Counted from the first letter of the stretch, positions 1 through 8,901 are shown. The stretch: DNA of 64,000 bases from Clostridiales bacterium (GCA_012517905.1 JAAYUE010000082.1:1-64000), one strand, 5' to 3'. The notes: generated from the letters alone by a model not told the origin. Translations and numbers: made by a program.

Positions 1-2
1 AC

Positions 3-1070
3 GCGGTCGGCGGCAACATCAATGCCTTCACCAGCAAGGAGAGCACCTGCTTTTACGCAAAGGTGCTGGACGAGCACCTCGATCTCGTGTCGGACGTGCT
101 TTCGGACATCGTGTTTCACAGCGTGTTCGATCCGGAAGAGCTCAAAAAAGAGCAGGGCGTCGTGCTCGAAGAAATCCTCATGAACGAGGACAGCCCGGAA
201 GACCTCGCCGGCGAGGAGAGCAACATGCTCTTCTTTGGCGAAGAACCGCTGGCAAGCCCCATCCTCGGCACGAAACAAAGCGTGCGCGCGTTTACGCGCG
301 AAACGCTGCTGGCCTACAAAGACGAATTCTACGTGCCGAACAACATCGTGGTTTCCTGCGCGGGTAACTTTGACGAGCGGGCGCTGATCGCTTCCGTGAG
401 CCGCTGGTTCGCGGTTCCGGCGTCCGCGCGCGCGACGCAACCCGTCCGGCAGCGTTTCCCCGGCGGAAAGCGGGAAACGTTCGTCGAAAAGGACGTGGAG
501 CAGGTGCATATTTGCCTGACGCTGCCCGGCTTTGCGCGGGACGACGAGGGGCAGTATCCACTCGCGGTGCTTTCGAACATCATCGGCGGCAGCATGAGCT
601 CCCGGCTGTTTCAGACCATCCGCGAAAAACTTGGTCTGGCGTATTCCGTCTATTCGTATCCGACGAGCTATACCGGCACCGGCACGCTCACCCTCTACGC
701 CGGAACCGGCGAACAGCAGGCTGAGGAAGTGCTCGGCCGCATGGCGGAGGAGATCGAACGCGTGCGCAAAAACGGCGTGACGAAGGACGAGCTTTCGCGC
801 TGCCGCGACCAGCTCAAAGGCAGCTATCTGCTGGGCATGGAGTCCACCGGCGCGCGGATGAACGCGCTGGGTAAGACGCTGCTGTTACAAAAACGTGAAT
901 ATAGCGAGCAGGAGACCCTTCGCCGGATCGAGTGTGTTACAATGGACGATATCGAGCGGATCATCCCCGTGTGCCTCGATCTGAATCAGGCGAGCACGGC
1001 GCTGGTCGGCAGGGTCGGCAAGCGCAAAACCGCGCTGCTCGACGCGCTTTGCCGGACGCTGGCAAACTGA
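3..1070 (+). CDS. M16 family zinc metallopeptidase, 5'-truncated by window edge
   Basis: The open frame runs in from the left edge (first codon at 3), so the N-terminus and the HxxEH zinc motif lie outside the window. The first visible residues, AVGGNINAFTSKESTC, match the segment that follows the zinc site in YmxG/MlpA-type peptidases. Further on come the family's second-domain features: an SRLFQTIREKLGLAYSVYS stretch around residue 200 and a glycine-rich strand YAGTG. About 355 residues are visible, and the full family length is near 410-430, so roughly 50-60 residues are missing. These processing-type peptidases act on peptides in the cytoplasm; the true substrate is unknown. The next gene starts 38 bases downstream, so they are probably cotranscribed. 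Confidence 0.9.
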   Translation, partial: AVGGNINAFTSKESTCFYAKVLDEHLDLVSDVLSDIVFHSVFDPEELKKEQGVVLEEILMNEDSPEDLAGEESNMLFFGEEPLASPILGTKQSVRAFTRETLLAYKDEFYVPNNIVVSCAGNFDERALIASVSRWFAVPASARATQPVRQRFPGGKRETFVEKDVEQVHICLTLPGFARDDEGQYPLAVLSNIIGGSMSSRLFQTIREKLGLAYSVYSYPTSYTGTGTLTLYAGTGEQQAEEVLGRMAEEIERVRKNGVTKDELSRCRDQLKGSYLLGMESTGARMNALGKTLLLQKREYSEQETLRRIECVTMDDIERIIPVCLDLNQASTALVGRVGKRKTALLDALCRTLAN

Positions 1071-1108
1071 CCGCTGCCTTTTCAACGACCGTACCGGAGG
1101 AAACCGAC

Positions 1109-1480
1109 TTGGATAAGCTGGATATGATCTTTCAACTGCAGGAGTCGCTGGATCGCGACATCGCCGCGCGCAGAAATCTCGACTTTCCGCGCGAAGTCTG
1201 GCTGCAGAAAGAAGTGCTCGCGATGATTTCGGAGCTTTCGGAAGTGCTGGACGAGGTGAATTTCAAGTGGTGGAAAAATCCAAAGCCGGTGGACGACGCG
1301 TCGCTGAAAGGCGAACTGGTGGACGTGCTGCATTTTTTTGTGAGCATGTGCCTCAAGAGCGGCATGACCGCCGAAGAGTTGTTTTCGCTCTACAAGGCGA
1401 AAAACCAGGAGAATTTCGATCGCCAGTACGGCAGGTCCGAAAAGCAGGGCTACGAAATCGGCGGTGACACGAATGGCTAA
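1109..1480 (+). CDS. dUTPase-like all-alpha nucleotide pyrophosphatase
   Basis: A 123-residue protein. The motif SELSEVLDEVNFKWWKN (about residues 35-51), followed by GELVDVLHFFVSM, is the acidic EexxE...ExxD metal-binding pattern of the dimeric dUTPase / MazG-like all-alpha NTP pyrophosphatases. Such enzymes hydrolyse dUTP or related nucleotides to the monophosphate and keep uracil out of DNA. I chose the TTG at 1109 because a GGAGG (1096-1100) sits 8 bases upstream; an earlier in-frame start would lie within the preceding gene. The 3' end overlaps the next start by 8 bases, which points to an operon. Family membership is fairly secure, but the exact nucleotide substrate is inferred. Confidence 0.8.
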   Translation: MDKLDMIFQLQESLDRDIAARRNLDFPREVWLQKEVLAMISELSEVLDEVNFKWWKNPKPVDDASLKGELVDVLHFFVSMCLKSGMTAEELFSLYKAKNQENFDRQYGRSEKQGYEIGGDTNG

Positions 1481-2666
1481 ATCGAGAGTGCGCATCAAGG
1501 GCCGCTTTTTTCTCATGATCCTGATTCTCGTCGGTTTTATCGCGCTGGTCGTGGTCATTGCAAACGTGATGAAGAAGACGGGGGAGATCGAGTTCGGGTC
1601 GCTCGGCGCGGATCTTGAAGTGACCGCCGCGATCATTCGCGATGAAAAAGTCATCATGTCCGAACCCTACGAAAAGATCACGTTCGACGTGGTCGAGGGC
1701 GAGACGGTCAACAACGACCAGGTCATCGCGCAGCTCTATAAGCGCGGCTATCAGGACGAGACGATGGTGTCGCTGCTGAACCTGCAAAAACAGATCTACG
1801 ACTATCAGATGCAGCTGCTCGGCGGACAGGAACCGGCGGAACTGACCGAGCTCAACAGCAACATCGACACGGTGGAGCAGCAGATCCGTGCAGTCTCGCG
1901 CGGGGTCAGCACGCTCGACATGCTCGATTTGGAGCAGACGCTCAAGGACCTCGAATCCCAGCGCGTTTCGCTCATGAAAAGCATCGTAACGCCGGATACG
2001 ACGCTCACGCAGTTTTATAATGAACTCGCCAGCCAGCAGAACGTCATGTCCGGCTGGAAACGGGACATCAAAAACACCTCCGGCACGGGCATCGTGAGCT
2101 TTTATTTCGACGGTTACGAACAGGTGCTCAGCGTCAATAAACTCTCCACCATCAACTCCGCGCTGGTGAAAACCGTGGTCAACGGCGGCAATACGGCAAA
2201 CCTTGCCGACTCGACGAGCGAGGTGCCGCTGTATCGCATCATCAACAACACGCATTGGTTCATCGCGTTTGTCACGAGCTCGAGCGACCCCATGCGCCTT
2301 GCGGAGGGCGAGCAGTACAGCGTGCTGTTTCAGGATTATTCGGACCAGCAGTATACCGCGACGGCGCGCGCGAGCACGGTTTCCGAAAACGCGGTGGTCA
2401 ACATCCTCGAGTTTAACACCGATATCGGCAAGCTCATCGGCACCCGTACGGTCAGCGCAACGATCAGCAAGTCCGCGCAGGGGCTTGTCGTCCCGCTTAA
2501 GGCAATCGAGATCGTCGCCGGCATGCCCGGCATCAATATCACCTATGGGGACAGCGTGCTGCGCGTAGAGGTGGACATCCTCGCGCAGAACGATAAAAAG
2601 GCGGTCATCCGCGCGCATAATTCCTCGGATAATCTCACCGCCGGAATGAAGTATGTAAAGCCATGA
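1473..2666 (+). CDS. HlyD-like membrane-anchored protein
   Basis: 397 residues. A basic N-terminus is followed by one membrane segment (about residues 11-33, FFLMILILVGFIALVVVIA). A biotinyl-lipoyl-like half, a helical stretch rich in Gln/Leu/Glu (about residues 100-175) and a second beta-rich half come next, which is the domain order of periplasmic adaptor (HlyD) proteins. The bulk should lie outside the membrane. In Clostridia a protein of this type often sits directly before yggS and sepF, and so is likely tied to cell envelope or division, not to a dedicated exporter; no transporter gene is adjacent. ATG 1473 overlaps the upstream stop, with a GTG alternative at 1464. The stop overlaps the yggS start (ATGA). 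Confidence 0.75.
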   Translation: MAKSRVRIKGRFFLMILILVGFIALVVVIANVMKKTGEIEFGSLGADLEVTAAIIRDEKVIMSEPYEKITFDVVEGETVNNDQVIAQLYKRGYQDETMVSLLNLQKQIYDYQMQLLGGQEPAELTELNSNIDTVEQQIRAVSRGVSTLDMLDLEQTLKDLESQRVSLMKSIVTPDTTLTQFYNELASQQNVMSGWKRDIKNTSGTGIVSFYFDGYEQVLSVNKLSTINSALVKTVVNGGNTANLADSTSEVPLYRIINNTHWFIAFVTSSSDPMRLAEGEQYSVLFQDYSDQQYTATARASTVSENAVVNILEFNTDIGKLIGTRTVSATISKSAQGLVVPLKAIEIVAGMPGINITYGDSVLRVEVDILAQNDKKAVIRAHNSSDNLTAGMKYVKP

Positions 2667-3355
2667 CCGATATCGCCCGAAACATCGCCGAAGTACGCGA
2701 AGAGATGGCGCGCGCCTGCAGACGCGCCGGCAGAGGCGAAACGGACGTTTTGCTCGTTGCGGTGTCGAAATATCAAAGCATAGAGCGCATTCAGGAAGCG
2801 TTTGAGGCCGGCGTTTCGGTATTCGGCGAGAATCACGCCCAGGAATTGAACGAAAAGAAAACTTTTTTTGAACAGCATGGCTGCGCCGTGCATTTTATTG
2901 GACATCTGCAAACGAATAAGATAAAATATGTCTGCGGTTTTGCCGACTTGATCGAGTCGGTGGACCGGCAGAATCTCGCGGACTCGCTGGACCAGAAAGC
3001 GGAGGCACGCGGAGTCGTTCAGGATATTTTGATCCAGGTCAACATCGGTGCGGAAGACCAAAAAGGCGGCGTTTCCGATGAGGACTTGGATTCTTTCGCG
3101 GAATCATGCGCGCGCCTGCCGCATTTGCGGCTGCGCGGGCTCATGTGCGTGCCGCCCGCCGTGGAGGCGGAGGAGGCGAGGGCGTATTTTAGAAAAATGC
3201 GCGCGCGCTTCGAGCAGCTTGGCGAAAGGTTCGACTCCGGCGCGTTCGATACGCTTTCGATGGGCATGAGCCACGACTTTGCGGTCGCAATCGAAGAAGG
3301 CGCAACGCAGATTCGCGTCGGCACCCGGATCTTCGGCGCGCGGGACAAAAAATAA
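2663..3355 (+). CDS. yggS: YggS-family PLP homeostasis protein
   Basis: 230 residues, the normal length for the family. The pyridoxal-phosphate lysine is K36 in LLVAVSKYQ. Other signatures are VFGENHAQE, HFIGHLQTNKIKYV, the VNIGAEDQKGG strand and the C-terminal LSMGMSHDF...GATQIRVGTRIFG phosphate-binding end. The family binds PLP in a TIM barrel without known catalysis and buffers free PLP and amino-acid pools. It starts on an ATGA overlap with the HlyD-like gene and is followed by sepF, the standard Gram-positive division-cluster order. Confidence 0.95.
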   Translation: MTDIARNIAEVREEMARACRRAGRGETDVLLVAVSKYQSIERIQEAFEAGVSVFGENHAQELNEKKTFFEQHGCAVHFIGHLQTNKIKYVCGFADLIESVDRQNLADSLDQKAEARGVVQDILIQVNIGAEDQKGGVSDEDLDSFAESCARLPHLRLRGLMCVPPAVEAEEARAYFRKMRARFEQLGERFDSGAFDTLSMGMSHDFAVAIEEGATQIRVGTRIFGARDKK

Positions 3356-3413
3356 GCATGAAGGAACGCCGCGCGACGCATCGCTGCGGCTGACGGTTTT
3401 CGGAGGAAGACGG

Positions 3414-3887
3414 ATGGCAAGCCTTTACACAAAATTCCTTGATTTCATCGGAATTGAGGAGAGCGACGAGCTGGACGACGAAAGCAGGGACGACGGGTAT
3501 TACCGCGAGGAAGCGAACGAACGTCCCGCGTCCGCGTTCGGCGCAAACCGCGCGGCGGCCGCGCCGAGCCGCAGAAACGAGCGGATGCAGAGCACGTCCG
3601 GCGCGAATCTGCCGATCTCCGGCGGCATGAAGATGATCGTGTATCATCCCGTGAGCTACGAGGATACGCAGAGTATCATCGACAACCTGAAAAACAGGAA
3701 GCCCGTCATCGTCAATATGGAAGAGCTGGAGCTGGACACCGCCCAGCGCATTCTCGACTTCCTTTCCGGCGCGGTCTACGCGCTCAACGGCACGATGTGC
3801 AAGATTTCGCGCGGCATTTTTGTCGTTGCGCCGAACAACTACGACGTCGTCGGCAACGGCGAGGACGACTACGGCGACCTCGGCTGA
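3414..3887 (+). CDS. sepF: Cell division protein SepF
   Basis: 157 residues. It has an N-terminal amphipathic membrane-binding helix (MASLYTKFLDFIG), a disordered acidic/alanine-rich linker (residues 16-65), and the C-terminal beta-alpha-beta core (about 70-145) with VYHPVSYEDTQSIIDNLKNR and the conserved GAVYALNGTMCKISRGIFVVAP. SepF tethers FtsZ to the membrane and shapes the septum in Gram-positive bacteria. ATG 3414 has GGAGG at 3402-3406. The usual followers ylmG and ylmH are absent; a terminator hairpin comes next and then divIVA. Confidence 0.95.
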   Translation: MASLYTKFLDFIGIEESDELDDESRDDGYYREEANERPASAFGANRAAAAPSRRNERMQSTSGANLPISGGMKMIVYHPVSYEDTQSIIDNLKNRKPVIVNMEELELDTAQRILDFLSGAVYALNGTMCKISRGIFVVAPNNYDVVGNGEDDYGDLG

Positions 3888-3918
3888 TCGACAAGCGACC
3901 GCAACCATACAGCATCGT

Positions 3919-3950
3919 CTGGCACATCAGGTACTTGGTGTGCCAGTTTT
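3919..3950 (+). terminator. Rho-independent terminator after sepF
   Basis: CTGGCACA (3919-3926) pairs with TGTGCCAG (3939-3946). Three further inner pairs are possible, and the stem is followed directly by TTTT. It lies between sepF and divIVA, so divIVA may have separate or attenuated expression. Confidence 0.7.
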
Positions 3951-3983
3951 ATACCGGCGGACCATGCGTTAGGAGGGAACCCG

Positions 3984-4613
3984 ATGCGCACCGAAGAGAT
4001 CGTAAACAAAGTATTCACACGCGCGTTCATGGGCTACGACATCGAGCAGGTGGACGTGTTTCTGGACGAGGTCATCGAAGCGCTGGAGCGATATGAAGCG
4101 GAAAAGCGCGAGATGCTCGCGGCCATGGAATATCTCATGAAAAAACTGGAGCGCGGACAGCAGGTGCCACTTTCGGATATGAAGAAGGCCATCGACTCCG
4201 GACGTGCGCAGCCGAAGAAAGCGCAGCCCGAGGATACGGCGGGCGACGAGGAGCCAAAGACTTCCGCGCGCTCCATCGCGCGCGGCGCGGGCGCGGGTAA
4301 ACCCATGCGCGCGCCGAAGGTCAGCCGCGTCAAACGCGGCGAGGAAGCGCGGGCGCAGATTATCGAGGAGGCGAAGGCCGCCCAGCCCGCGCAGCCGGAG
4401 CTCACGCCTGAGGAGGCGGAGGCGCGCGCAAAGCGCATCGCGGCCGCCGCGGCCAACTGGCTGGACGAACTCCTGATCAACATTGCCGAGCACGAGAGCT
4501 CCGACTTCGATCAATCCCGGCAGGGCGAACAGGCGGACGGATCGGAACCGCCCGAACAGGACGAAAGCGAAGCAAAGGGGCCGGAGCCGCAGGAAGACAA
4601 ACCGGAAGCATGA
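3984..4613 (+). CDS. divIVA: DivIVA-family polar/septal scaffold protein
   Basis: 209 residues. The first about 60 residues are a DivIVA domain (VNKVFTRAFMGYDIEQVDVFLDEV) leading into a coiled coil. The remainder is low-complexity Ala/Glu/Lys/Pro-rich sequence, so the second conserved coiled-coil region seen in longer homologues is replaced by a variable tail. DivIVA binds curved membrane at septa and poles. AGGAGGG (3971-3977) precedes ATG 3984. The stop overlaps the start of the next gene (ATGA). Confidence 0.85.
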   Translation: MRTEEIVNKVFTRAFMGYDIEQVDVFLDEVIEALERYEAEKREMLAAMEYLMKKLERGQQVPLSDMKKAIDSGRAQPKKAQPEDTAGDEEPKTSARSIARGAGAGKPMRAPKVSRVKRGEEARAQIIEEAKAAQPAQPELTPEEAEARAKRIAAAAANWLDELLINIAEHESSDFDQSRQGEQADGSEPPEQDESEAKGPEPQEDKPEA

Positions 4614-6514
4614 CGAAAAAACAGACTGCCTTTCCGCCCGTCAGCCGGGAAGAGCTGCGCGAGCGGGGCATTTCACAACTCGATTTTATCCTGGTTTCGG
4701 GGGACGCTTACGTGGACCATCCGAGCTTTGGCGCGGCGATCATCGCGCGCCTGCTCGAGAGCCGCGGATACAGCGTTGGCCTCATTGCGCAGCCGGACTG
4801 GCACGGCGCGGCGGCGTTTCAGGCGCTCGGCAGGCCGCGGCTTGCGTTTCTCGTCACCTCCGGCAATCTCGACAGCATGGTGAACCACTATGCCGTCTCC
4901 GGCGCGCGGCGGGACACGGACGCATATACGGAAAACGGTGTGGCGGGCAGGCGACCCGACCGCGCGACGATCGTATATGCAAACCGCTGTCGCGAGGCGT
5001 ACGCCGGTGTGCCGCTCGTCATCGGCGGCATCGAGGCGAGTCTGCGGCGTTTTGCGCACTATGATTACTGGGACGACCGCGTCCGCCATTCCATCCTCTA
5101 CGACGCCTGCGCGGATATCCTCGTTTACGGCATGGGCGAGCGGGCGATCGTGCAGATCGCCGACGCGCTCAACGCAAACACGCCGGTCGGTGAGGTCACG
5201 GACATCCCAGGCACCTGCGTGCGCGTGCCAAATGCGGAGGCGGTTCGGGACGCGGTGCTGCTGCCGTCGTATACCGAAGTTTCCCGCGATAAAAAGAAAT
5301 ATTGCGAGGCGTTCGTGCTGCAGACAAAAGAGCAGGACGCGGTGCGCGGAAAGCGGCTGCTGCAGCCGCACGAAAAGGGCTTTCTGCTCTGCAACTCGCC
5401 TGCCAGGCCGCTGACGAGCGCGGAGCTGGACGAGGTGTACGCGCTGCCGTTTACGCGGCGGGCGCATCCGTCGGTTCAGGGGCACGTGCCCGCGCTGGAC
5501 GAGGTTTCGTTTTCCATCACCTCCGCGCGCGGCTGCTTCGGCAACTGTAATTTCTGCGCGCTGACGTTCCATCAGGGGCGTGTGGTGACGGGGCGCACGC
5601 ACGCGTCGATTCTCGACGAGGCGACGCTGCTCACGCGCGATCCCGCGTTTAAGGGATACATCCACGACGTCGGCGGTCCGACGGCGAACTTCCGCCATCC
5701 CGCCTGCGAAAAGCAACTCAAGAGCGGCGTCTGCGCGGACCGGCAATGCCTCGGGTTCACCGCGTGCAAACGCCTCGACGCGTCCGAGGAGGACTATGTT
5801 TCGCTGCTGAGAAAACTTCAGACGCTTCCCCGCGTGAAAAAAGTGTTTGTGCGCAGCGGCGTGCGCTACGACTACGCGCTGCTGGATCGCGACGACACGT
5901 TTCTGCGCGAGCTGATCGAGCACCACGTCAGTGGTCAGCTCAAGGTCGCGCCGGAGCATGTCTCCGACCGCGTGCTCAAGTATATGAACAAGCCTCCGCA
6001 CGCCGTATACGAGCGGTTTGTGCAGAAATACGAGGCAATCAACAAAAGTCTCGGCCTGAAGCAATATCTTGTGCCGTACCTGATCAGTTCGCATCCGGGA
6101 TCGACACTGCAGGACGCGATCGAGCTCGCGCTGTATCTCAAAAAGACGGGACACAGGCCGGAACAGGTGCAGGACTTTTACCCGACGCCGGGCACCGCGT
6201 CCACCTGCATGTACTATACGGGACTCGATCCGTTTACCACGCAGCCGGTCTATGTGGCCAAGAGCCGCGAGGAAAAGGCCATGCAGCGCGCGCTGCTGCA
6301 GTGCCATGTGCGCAAAAACTGGCCGCTGATCCGAAAGGCGCTGCGGCAGGCGGACCGGGAGGATCTCATCGGCAGCGGGAAAGGCTGTCTTGTGCCGCCG
6401 GATGCCCGCTCGCCGGAAGCGGCGCGCGGCGCGAACGCGAGACAATCCCCGCGCGGCGCCGCAAAAGGGAGGTCCTCCGGCGGAAAGCGCGGCGCGCGGC
6501 GGGGCCGCGGCTGA
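4610..6514 (+). CDS. YgiQ-family radical SAM protein
   Basis: 634 residues. A long N-terminal UPF0313-type domain precedes the radical SAM core with the CxxxCxxC cluster motif (C309, C313, C316 in CFGNCNFCALTFHQG). The C-terminal YgiQ signature FYPTPGTASTCMYYTGLDPFT follows. The family uses a 4Fe-4S cluster and S-adenosylmethionine; its substrate is not established. The last about 40 residues are a basic Arg/Gly/Ala-rich tail (RGANARQSPRGAAKGR...), possibly nucleic-acid binding. Start and stop are clear. It overlaps divIVA by 4 bases, so it is translationally linked. Confidence 0.9.
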   Translation: MTKKQTAFPPVSREELRERGISQLDFILVSGDAYVDHPSFGAAIIARLLESRGYSVGLIAQPDWHGAAAFQALGRPRLAFLVTSGNLDSMVNHYAVSGARRDTDAYTENGVAGRRPDRATIVYANRCREAYAGVPLVIGGIEASLRRFAHYDYWDDRVRHSILYDACADILVYGMGERAIVQIADALNANTPVGEVTDIPGTCVRVPNAEAVRDAVLLPSYTEVSRDKKKYCEAFVLQTKEQDAVRGKRLLQPHEKGFLLCNSPARPLTSAELDEVYALPFTRRAHPSVQGHVPALDEVSFSITSARGCFGNCNFCALTFHQGRVVTGRTHASILDEATLLTRDPAFKGYIHDVGGPTANFRHPACEKQLKSGVCADRQCLGFTACKRLDASEEDYVSLLRKLQTLPRVKKVFVRSGVRYDYALLDRDDTFLRELIEHHVSGQLKVAPEHVSDRVLKYMNKPPHAVYERFVQKYEAINKSLGLKQYLVPYLISSHPGSTLQDAIELALYLKKTGHRPEQVQDFYPTPGTASTCMYYTGLDPFTTQPVYVAKSREEKAMQRALLQCHVRKNWPLIRKALRQADREDLIGSGKGCLVPPDARSPEAARGANARQSPRGAAKGRSSGGKRGARRGRG

Positions 6515-6563
6515 CGCGGACGATTTGACGCGGAAAAACAAGGGGGTTGCCCGCCGGAAGTTA

Positions 6564-6592
6564 TTGACAAAACGCACATGAGCCGATACAAT
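6564..6592 (+). promoter_or_regulatory. Sigma-A promoter for yceD-rpmF
   Basis: TTGACA (6564-6569), a 17-base spacer, then TACAAT (6587-6592). Transcription should start near 6600, giving a leader of about 85 bases before the yceD start. Confidence 0.8.
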
Positions 6593-6684
6593 ATCTAAGG
6601 TTGCGTGGAAACGCGCGATGGTTTTGTGCGCGCTGGCAGTTGAAAACGCGCCGATTTCCTCGGCGGAGAAAGCGGTGGAGATCT

Positions 6685-7188
6685 ATGCGGATTCGGGTTG
6701 CAAACGCCGTTCGCCAAACGGGCGAACCGTTCCCCTTTGAAGCGGCGGAAACATTCGCGCCGCAGCGCTTCGGCGAGCGGACGGTGTCCTTCGCAGGGCC
6801 GGTGACGGTGAGCGGAACGTACGTCTACGACGGAAAAGCGTTCACGGTTTCGGCAAAGGCAAAAGCCGCCGTCGATACAATGTGCGCGCGCTGCACCAAA
6901 CCGTTTGTCGAAGAGGTCGAATTCTCCTTTTCCGAGCGATTCGTAAAAGGCGAGGACGAGGCGACGGACGACGAGACCTATCCGTACTCCGGCGACGAGC
7001 TGCTGCTCGACAAGGCCGTGCTGGACAACCTCTTTCTGGAGTTGCCCATCGCGAGCGTCTGCCGGGAGGACTGCAAGGGCCTTTGCCCCGTCTGCGGAGC
7101 GGACCGAAACACAACCGAATGCAATTGCGTCATCCAGGAAGCTCAGGACTGGCAGACCCGTCCGGTGAGCGATCAGATTGAAGAATAG
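6685..7188 (+). CDS. YceD/DUF177 family protein
   Basis: 167 residues. A first pair of cysteines (MCARCTKPF) and a C-terminal zinc-finger-like run, CREDCKGLCPVCGADRN with a following CNC, are the hallmarks of the DUF177 family. The gene sits just before rpmF, the conserved yceD-rpmF-plsX arrangement; the E. coli/maize relatives are linked to 23S rRNA accumulation. ATG 6685 is preceded by GGTGGAG (6674-6680). In-frame codons upstream (from 6601) lie in the leader and do not resemble the family. Confidence 0.88.
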   Translation: MRIRVANAVRQTGEPFPFEAAETFAPQRFGERTVSFAGPVTVSGTYVYDGKAFTVSAKAKAAVDTMCARCTKPFVEEVEFSFSERFVKGEDEATDDETYPYSGDELLLDKAVLDNLFLELPIASVCREDCKGLCPVCGADRNTTECNCVIQEAQDWQTRPVSDQIEE

Positions 7189-7199
7189 GAGGGATTATC

Positions 7200-7400
7200 A
7201 TGGCAGTACCCAAGAGAAAAACGTCCAAGGCAAAGCGTGATTCGCGCAGAGCGGCCAATTTCGGCGTCGCCGAAGTGCAGCTCAACGAGTGCCCGCAGTG
7301 CCACTCGCTCGTACCGTCCCACACGGTATGCAAGACGTGCGGGTATTACGGCGGCAAGCTGGTCGTCGACATGGAGCAGAAGGAAAAGAAGAACGCCTGA
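7200..7400 (+). CDS. rpmF: Ribosomal protein bL32
   Basis: 66 residues. It begins AVPKRKTSKAKRDSRRA, the standard L32 N-terminus, and carries two CxxC pairs (CPQC and CKTC) that would bind zinc, so this is the zinc-dependent (C+) form. Part of the large subunit. AGGAGGG lies 7 bases before ATG 7200, and it is 11 bases from yceD on the same transcript. Confidence 0.98.
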   Translation: MAVPKRKTSKAKRDSRRAANFGVAEVQLNECPQCHSLVPSHTVCKTCGYYGGKLVVDMEQKEKKNA

Positions 7401-7425
7401 TCATCCATCCTTCGATACCGTCGAA

Positions 7426-7514
7426 CAAATCGACAACGGATTTTTGCGAAGATAAAAGACTTGTCTTTTTTCGCAAATCGATCCACAACAGATTTTGCAA
7501 AAACAAAAAGACTT
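7426..7514 (+). repeat. Pair of imperfect about 40-base direct repeats with internal hairpin
   Basis: Copy 1 (7426-7462) and copy 2 (7474-7514) share CAAATCGA, then ACAAC, GATTTT, TGC, then AAAAGACTT in the same order with small indels. Copy 1 also forms a hairpin: TTTGCGAA (7443-7450) with TTCGCAAA (7470-7477), and inside it AAAAGAC with GTCTTTT. The region is AT-rich in contrast to its surroundings. It may terminate the yceD-rpmF transcript or be a decayed intergenic repeat element. Confidence 0.6.
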
Positions 7515-7741
7515 TTCGCGCCAAATGGTTCGGAAAGTTTTTTTGCGTTTATGGGCGGGCGGCGCGGCGCAGGGCAGGGAACACCTGTTTGCGTTGCAAC
7601 GGGGGCGGATTTCCCGTATAATAATCCAATATCAGCTGCGCCGTGATCTTCGTATGCTTCCTCTTTCGAACTTATTCTTTCATCGCCGGCGCAGACACAA
7701 CCGGAACAGCGGCGGACGTGGCCGCGGAATTGGGAGAGAAC
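7515..7741. other. Gene-free stretch before plsX (with 7401-7425, about 340 bases in total)
   Basis: Apart from the direct repeats and the plsX promoter described separately, I see no open frame with family character, no tRNA and no strong terminator here. The plsX leader from about 7629 to 7741 has no recognisable riboswitch or FapR-type palindrome. Confidence 0.5.
7594..7622 (+). promoter_or_regulatory. Probable sigma-A promoter for plsX
   Basis: TTGCAA (7594-7599), a 17-base spacer and a perfect TATAAT (7617-7622). The start point would be near 7629, leaving a leader of about 113 bases. Confidence 0.7.
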
Positions 7742-8827
7742 ATGAAAATTGCCATCGACGCAATGGGCGGCGACAACGCGCCGCAGGCGGTGCTGGAAGG
7801 GGTAAAGCTCGTCTTACCGGAACTCAAACGCGACGTGGAGCTCGTGCTCTACGGCGACGAAGGGACGATTCAAAAAGGTCTGGCCGAACTGGGCGTGCGC
7901 GACGCGCGCGTCACGACGGCCGCGACGTCCGAGGTGATCGGCTGCGACGAACAGCCGACGCTCGCCATCCGTAAAAAGAAGGATTCTTCCATGGTGCGCG
8001 CCATCGAGGCCGTCGCCTCGGGAGAGGCGGACTGCGTGCTCTCCGCGGGCAGCACGGGCGCGCTGCTGACCGGCGCGACGCTGATCATCAAGCGGCTCAA
8101 GGGTGTGAAGCGCCCCGCGCTGGCTACCGTGATGCCGACCGTCGACGCCTGCGCGCTGCTGTTGGACTGCGGCGCGAACACAGACTGCAAGAGCGATTAC
8201 CTCGTGCAGTTCGCGCTCATGGGCGCGGCGTATATGAAGCGCGTCATCGGCGTGGACAACCCGCGGGTGGGGCTTTTGAGCAACGGCGCGGAGGAGGAGA
8301 AGGGCAACGAACTGACCAAGGAAACGCATCAGCGGCTCAAAACGGCGCCCGTGAACTTCACCGGCAACTGCGAGGCGAGGGATGTGCTCGGCGGCGCGTT
8401 CGACGTGGTCGTTTGCGACGGATTCGACGGCAACATCGTGCTCAAGGGAACCGAAGGCGCGGCGGGGCTCATCATGGACCTGCTCAAGCAGGCGCTGATG
8501 TCGAGCCTGCGCACCAAGATCGGCGCGCTGATCTGTAAACCCGCCTTCCGCCTGCTCAAGAAAAAGCTGGACTACACCGAATACGGCGGCGCGCCGCTGC
8601 TCGGCGTCAACGGCGGCGTGATCAAGGCACACGGCAGCTCCAACGGCAAGGCGTTCCGCTCGGCGATCCTGCAGGCGGAAAAGCTGATTTCTTCGGATGT
8701 GACGCGCCTGCTCGGCGCGGAAATCGCGCAATACGACCTCGAAGAGAAGGTCGCGGAGCGCGCCGAAGGCGGAAACGCACCCGGCGTTCGATTCTCGACA
8801 TCCCGCGCCGGACGTGATGAGGATTGA
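7742..8827 (+). CDS. plsX: Phosphate acyltransferase PlsX
   Basis: 361 residues. It begins [14 protein letters not shown], the invariant PlsX start, and continues with [37 protein letters not shown] and [15 protein letters not shown]. PlsX makes acyl-phosphate from acyl-ACP and phosphate, the first step of phosphatidic acid synthesis in most Firmicutes, at the inner face of the membrane. The C-terminus is about 25 residues longer than typical (charged tail after [11 protein letters not shown]). ATG 7742 has GGGAGAG at 7732-7738. The fabD/fabG genes that often separate plsX from acpP are missing. Confidence 0.96.
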   Translation: MKIAIDAMGGDNAPQAVLEGVKLVLPELKRDVELVLYGDEGTIQKGLAELGVRDARVTTAATSEVIGCDEQPTLAIRKKKDSSMVRAIEAVASGEADCVLSAGSTGALLTGATLIIKRLKGVKRPALATVMPTVDACALLLDCGANTDCKSDYLVQFALMGAAYMKRVIGVDNPRVGLLSNGAEEEKGNELTKETHQRLKTAPVNFTGNCEARDVLGGAFDVVVCDGFDGNIVLKGTEGAAGLIMDLLKQALMSSLRTKIGALICKPAFRLLKKKLDYTEYGGAPLLGVNGGVIKAHGSSNGKAFRSAILQAEKLISSDVTRLLGAEIAQYDLEEKVAERAEGGNAPGVRFSTSRAGRDED

Positions 8828-8852
8828 CATACCGCCCCGTTTCCGATAGAAT
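8824..8852 (+). promoter_or_regulatory. Strong sigma-A promoter for acpP, overlapping plsX stop
   Basis: Perfect TTGACA (8824-8829), 17-base spacer, TAGAAT (8847-8852). The -35 box contains the plsX stop codon (8825-8827). It lets acpP be transcribed at a high level independently of plsX. Confidence 0.8.
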
Positions 8853-8901
8853 ACTACGCGATGAGATGCGTAAAAAAACGCTTCGAAAAGGAGTTTTGAT
8901 C

